A stretch of DNA of 5,242 nucleotides, taken from contig CAITEM010000010.1 of the NCBI GenBank assembly GCA_903891395.1, forward strand, positions 1 to 5,242. Direction: 5' to 3'. Of this stretch, positions 5,004 through 5,242 are shown in pieces. The position numbers were made by a program, and so were the translations under genes. Numbering within the stretch: the first letter of the stretch is position 1; every line of letters starts with the position of its first letter. Below the pieces are notes generated by a model. It saw nothing but the letters and a program-made list of their open reading frames with translations, searched no databases and was not told where the DNA came from. Origin of the DNA: an uncultured Hyphomicrobiales bacterium (GTDB lineage Bacteria > Pseudomonadota > Alphaproteobacteria > Rhizobiales > Xanthobacteraceae).

Positions 5004-5242
5004 GAAATAATTTCATCGGCGGCGTCGTCGCCATTCTGATCGTCGCCGCGCTGTTCGTGGCCTATTCCTCGCTGTTCACCGTGTACCAGACGCAACAGGC
5101 GCTGGTGCTGCGGCTCGGCCAGCCGGTGCATGTGATCAGCGAACCGGGTCTGCATGTGAAGGCGCCCTTCATCGACAACGTCATCGCCATCGATAAGCGC
5201 ATCCTCGATCTCGAAGCGCCGGCGCAGGAAGTCAGCGCGTCC
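5000..5242 (+). CDS. hflC: FtsH protease modulator HflC (partial, 3' end missing)
   Basis: The first 81 residues of HflC, the obligate partner of HflK; full proteins are about 300-330 residues, so most lies beyond the right edge. Met-Arg-Asn-Asn is followed by a single hydrophobic segment at about 5-26 that acts as an uncleaved membrane anchor, then the start of the periplasmic band-7/SPFH domain: VYQTQQALVLRLGQPV (28-43), EPGLHVKAPFIDNV (48-61) and the DKRILDLEAP strand (65-74). These match the E. coli HflC motifs of Leu-Arg-Phe-Gly and Glu-Pro-Gly-Leu-His-Phe-Lys. The start overlaps the hflK stop by 4 nt and has only a weak purine-rich GGGAAA upstream, so translation probably depends on ribosomes finishing hflK. 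Confidence 0.95.
   Translation, partial: MRNNFIGGVVAILIVAALFVAYSSLFTVYQTQQALVLRLGQPVHVISEPGLHVKAPFIDNVIAIDKRILDLEAPAQEVSAS

Overview
The window looks like GC-rich alphaproteobacterial chromosome, probably Hyphomicrobiales (Bradyrhizobium, Rhodopseudomonas or Xanthobacteraceae-like). That placement rests on the character of the proteins, mainly the Gly/Trp-rich HflK N-terminus and the gene order thyA - acetyltransferase - folA - hflK - hflC. It was not confirmed by a search. Genes are tightly packed, no mobile elements, RNA genes or CRISPR arrays were seen, and no stretch over 300 bases lacks a gene.

Left part (1-1810, minus strand): a two-gene unit reading leftwards. The first gene encodes a DUF1800 protein. 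The second, 4 nt downstream, encodes a DUF1501 protein with a twin-arginine signal and runs off the left edge. The two families are often found as neighbours and neither has an established biochemical role, so this is the least understood part of the window.

Centre (1811-1964): a 154-nt divergent intergenic region that must carry the start signals for the DUF1800/DUF1501 unit on one side and the thyA unit on the other. Candidate promoter elements are visible in both directions.

Right part (1965-3756, plus strand): thyA (thymidylate synthase), a GNAT acetyltransferase resembling spermidine/spermine (diamine) acetyltransferases, and folA (dihydrofolate reductase). The three are joined by two ATGA stop/start overlaps, so they are almost certainly cotranscribed and translationally coupled. 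ThyA turns dUMP and methylene-tetrahydrofolate into dTMP and dihydrofolate; FolA reduces the dihydrofolate back to tetrahydrofolate. The acetyltransferase between them has no obvious place in that cycle.

Far right (3757-5242, plus strand): a 101-nt gap holding a good promoter candidate that also resembles a heat-shock (RpoH) promoter and overlaps a 14-bp inverted repeat. It is followed by hflK and hflC, again with an ATGA overlap; hflC is cut by the window end. HflK and HflC form the membrane-anchored SPFH/band-7 complex that surrounds and modulates the FtsH protease.

Most of the window is ordinary housekeeping sequence. I see no clear new defence or mobile system. The best candidates for undescribed biology are the DUF1800/DUF1501 pair and the acetyltransferase locked inside the thyA-folA operon.
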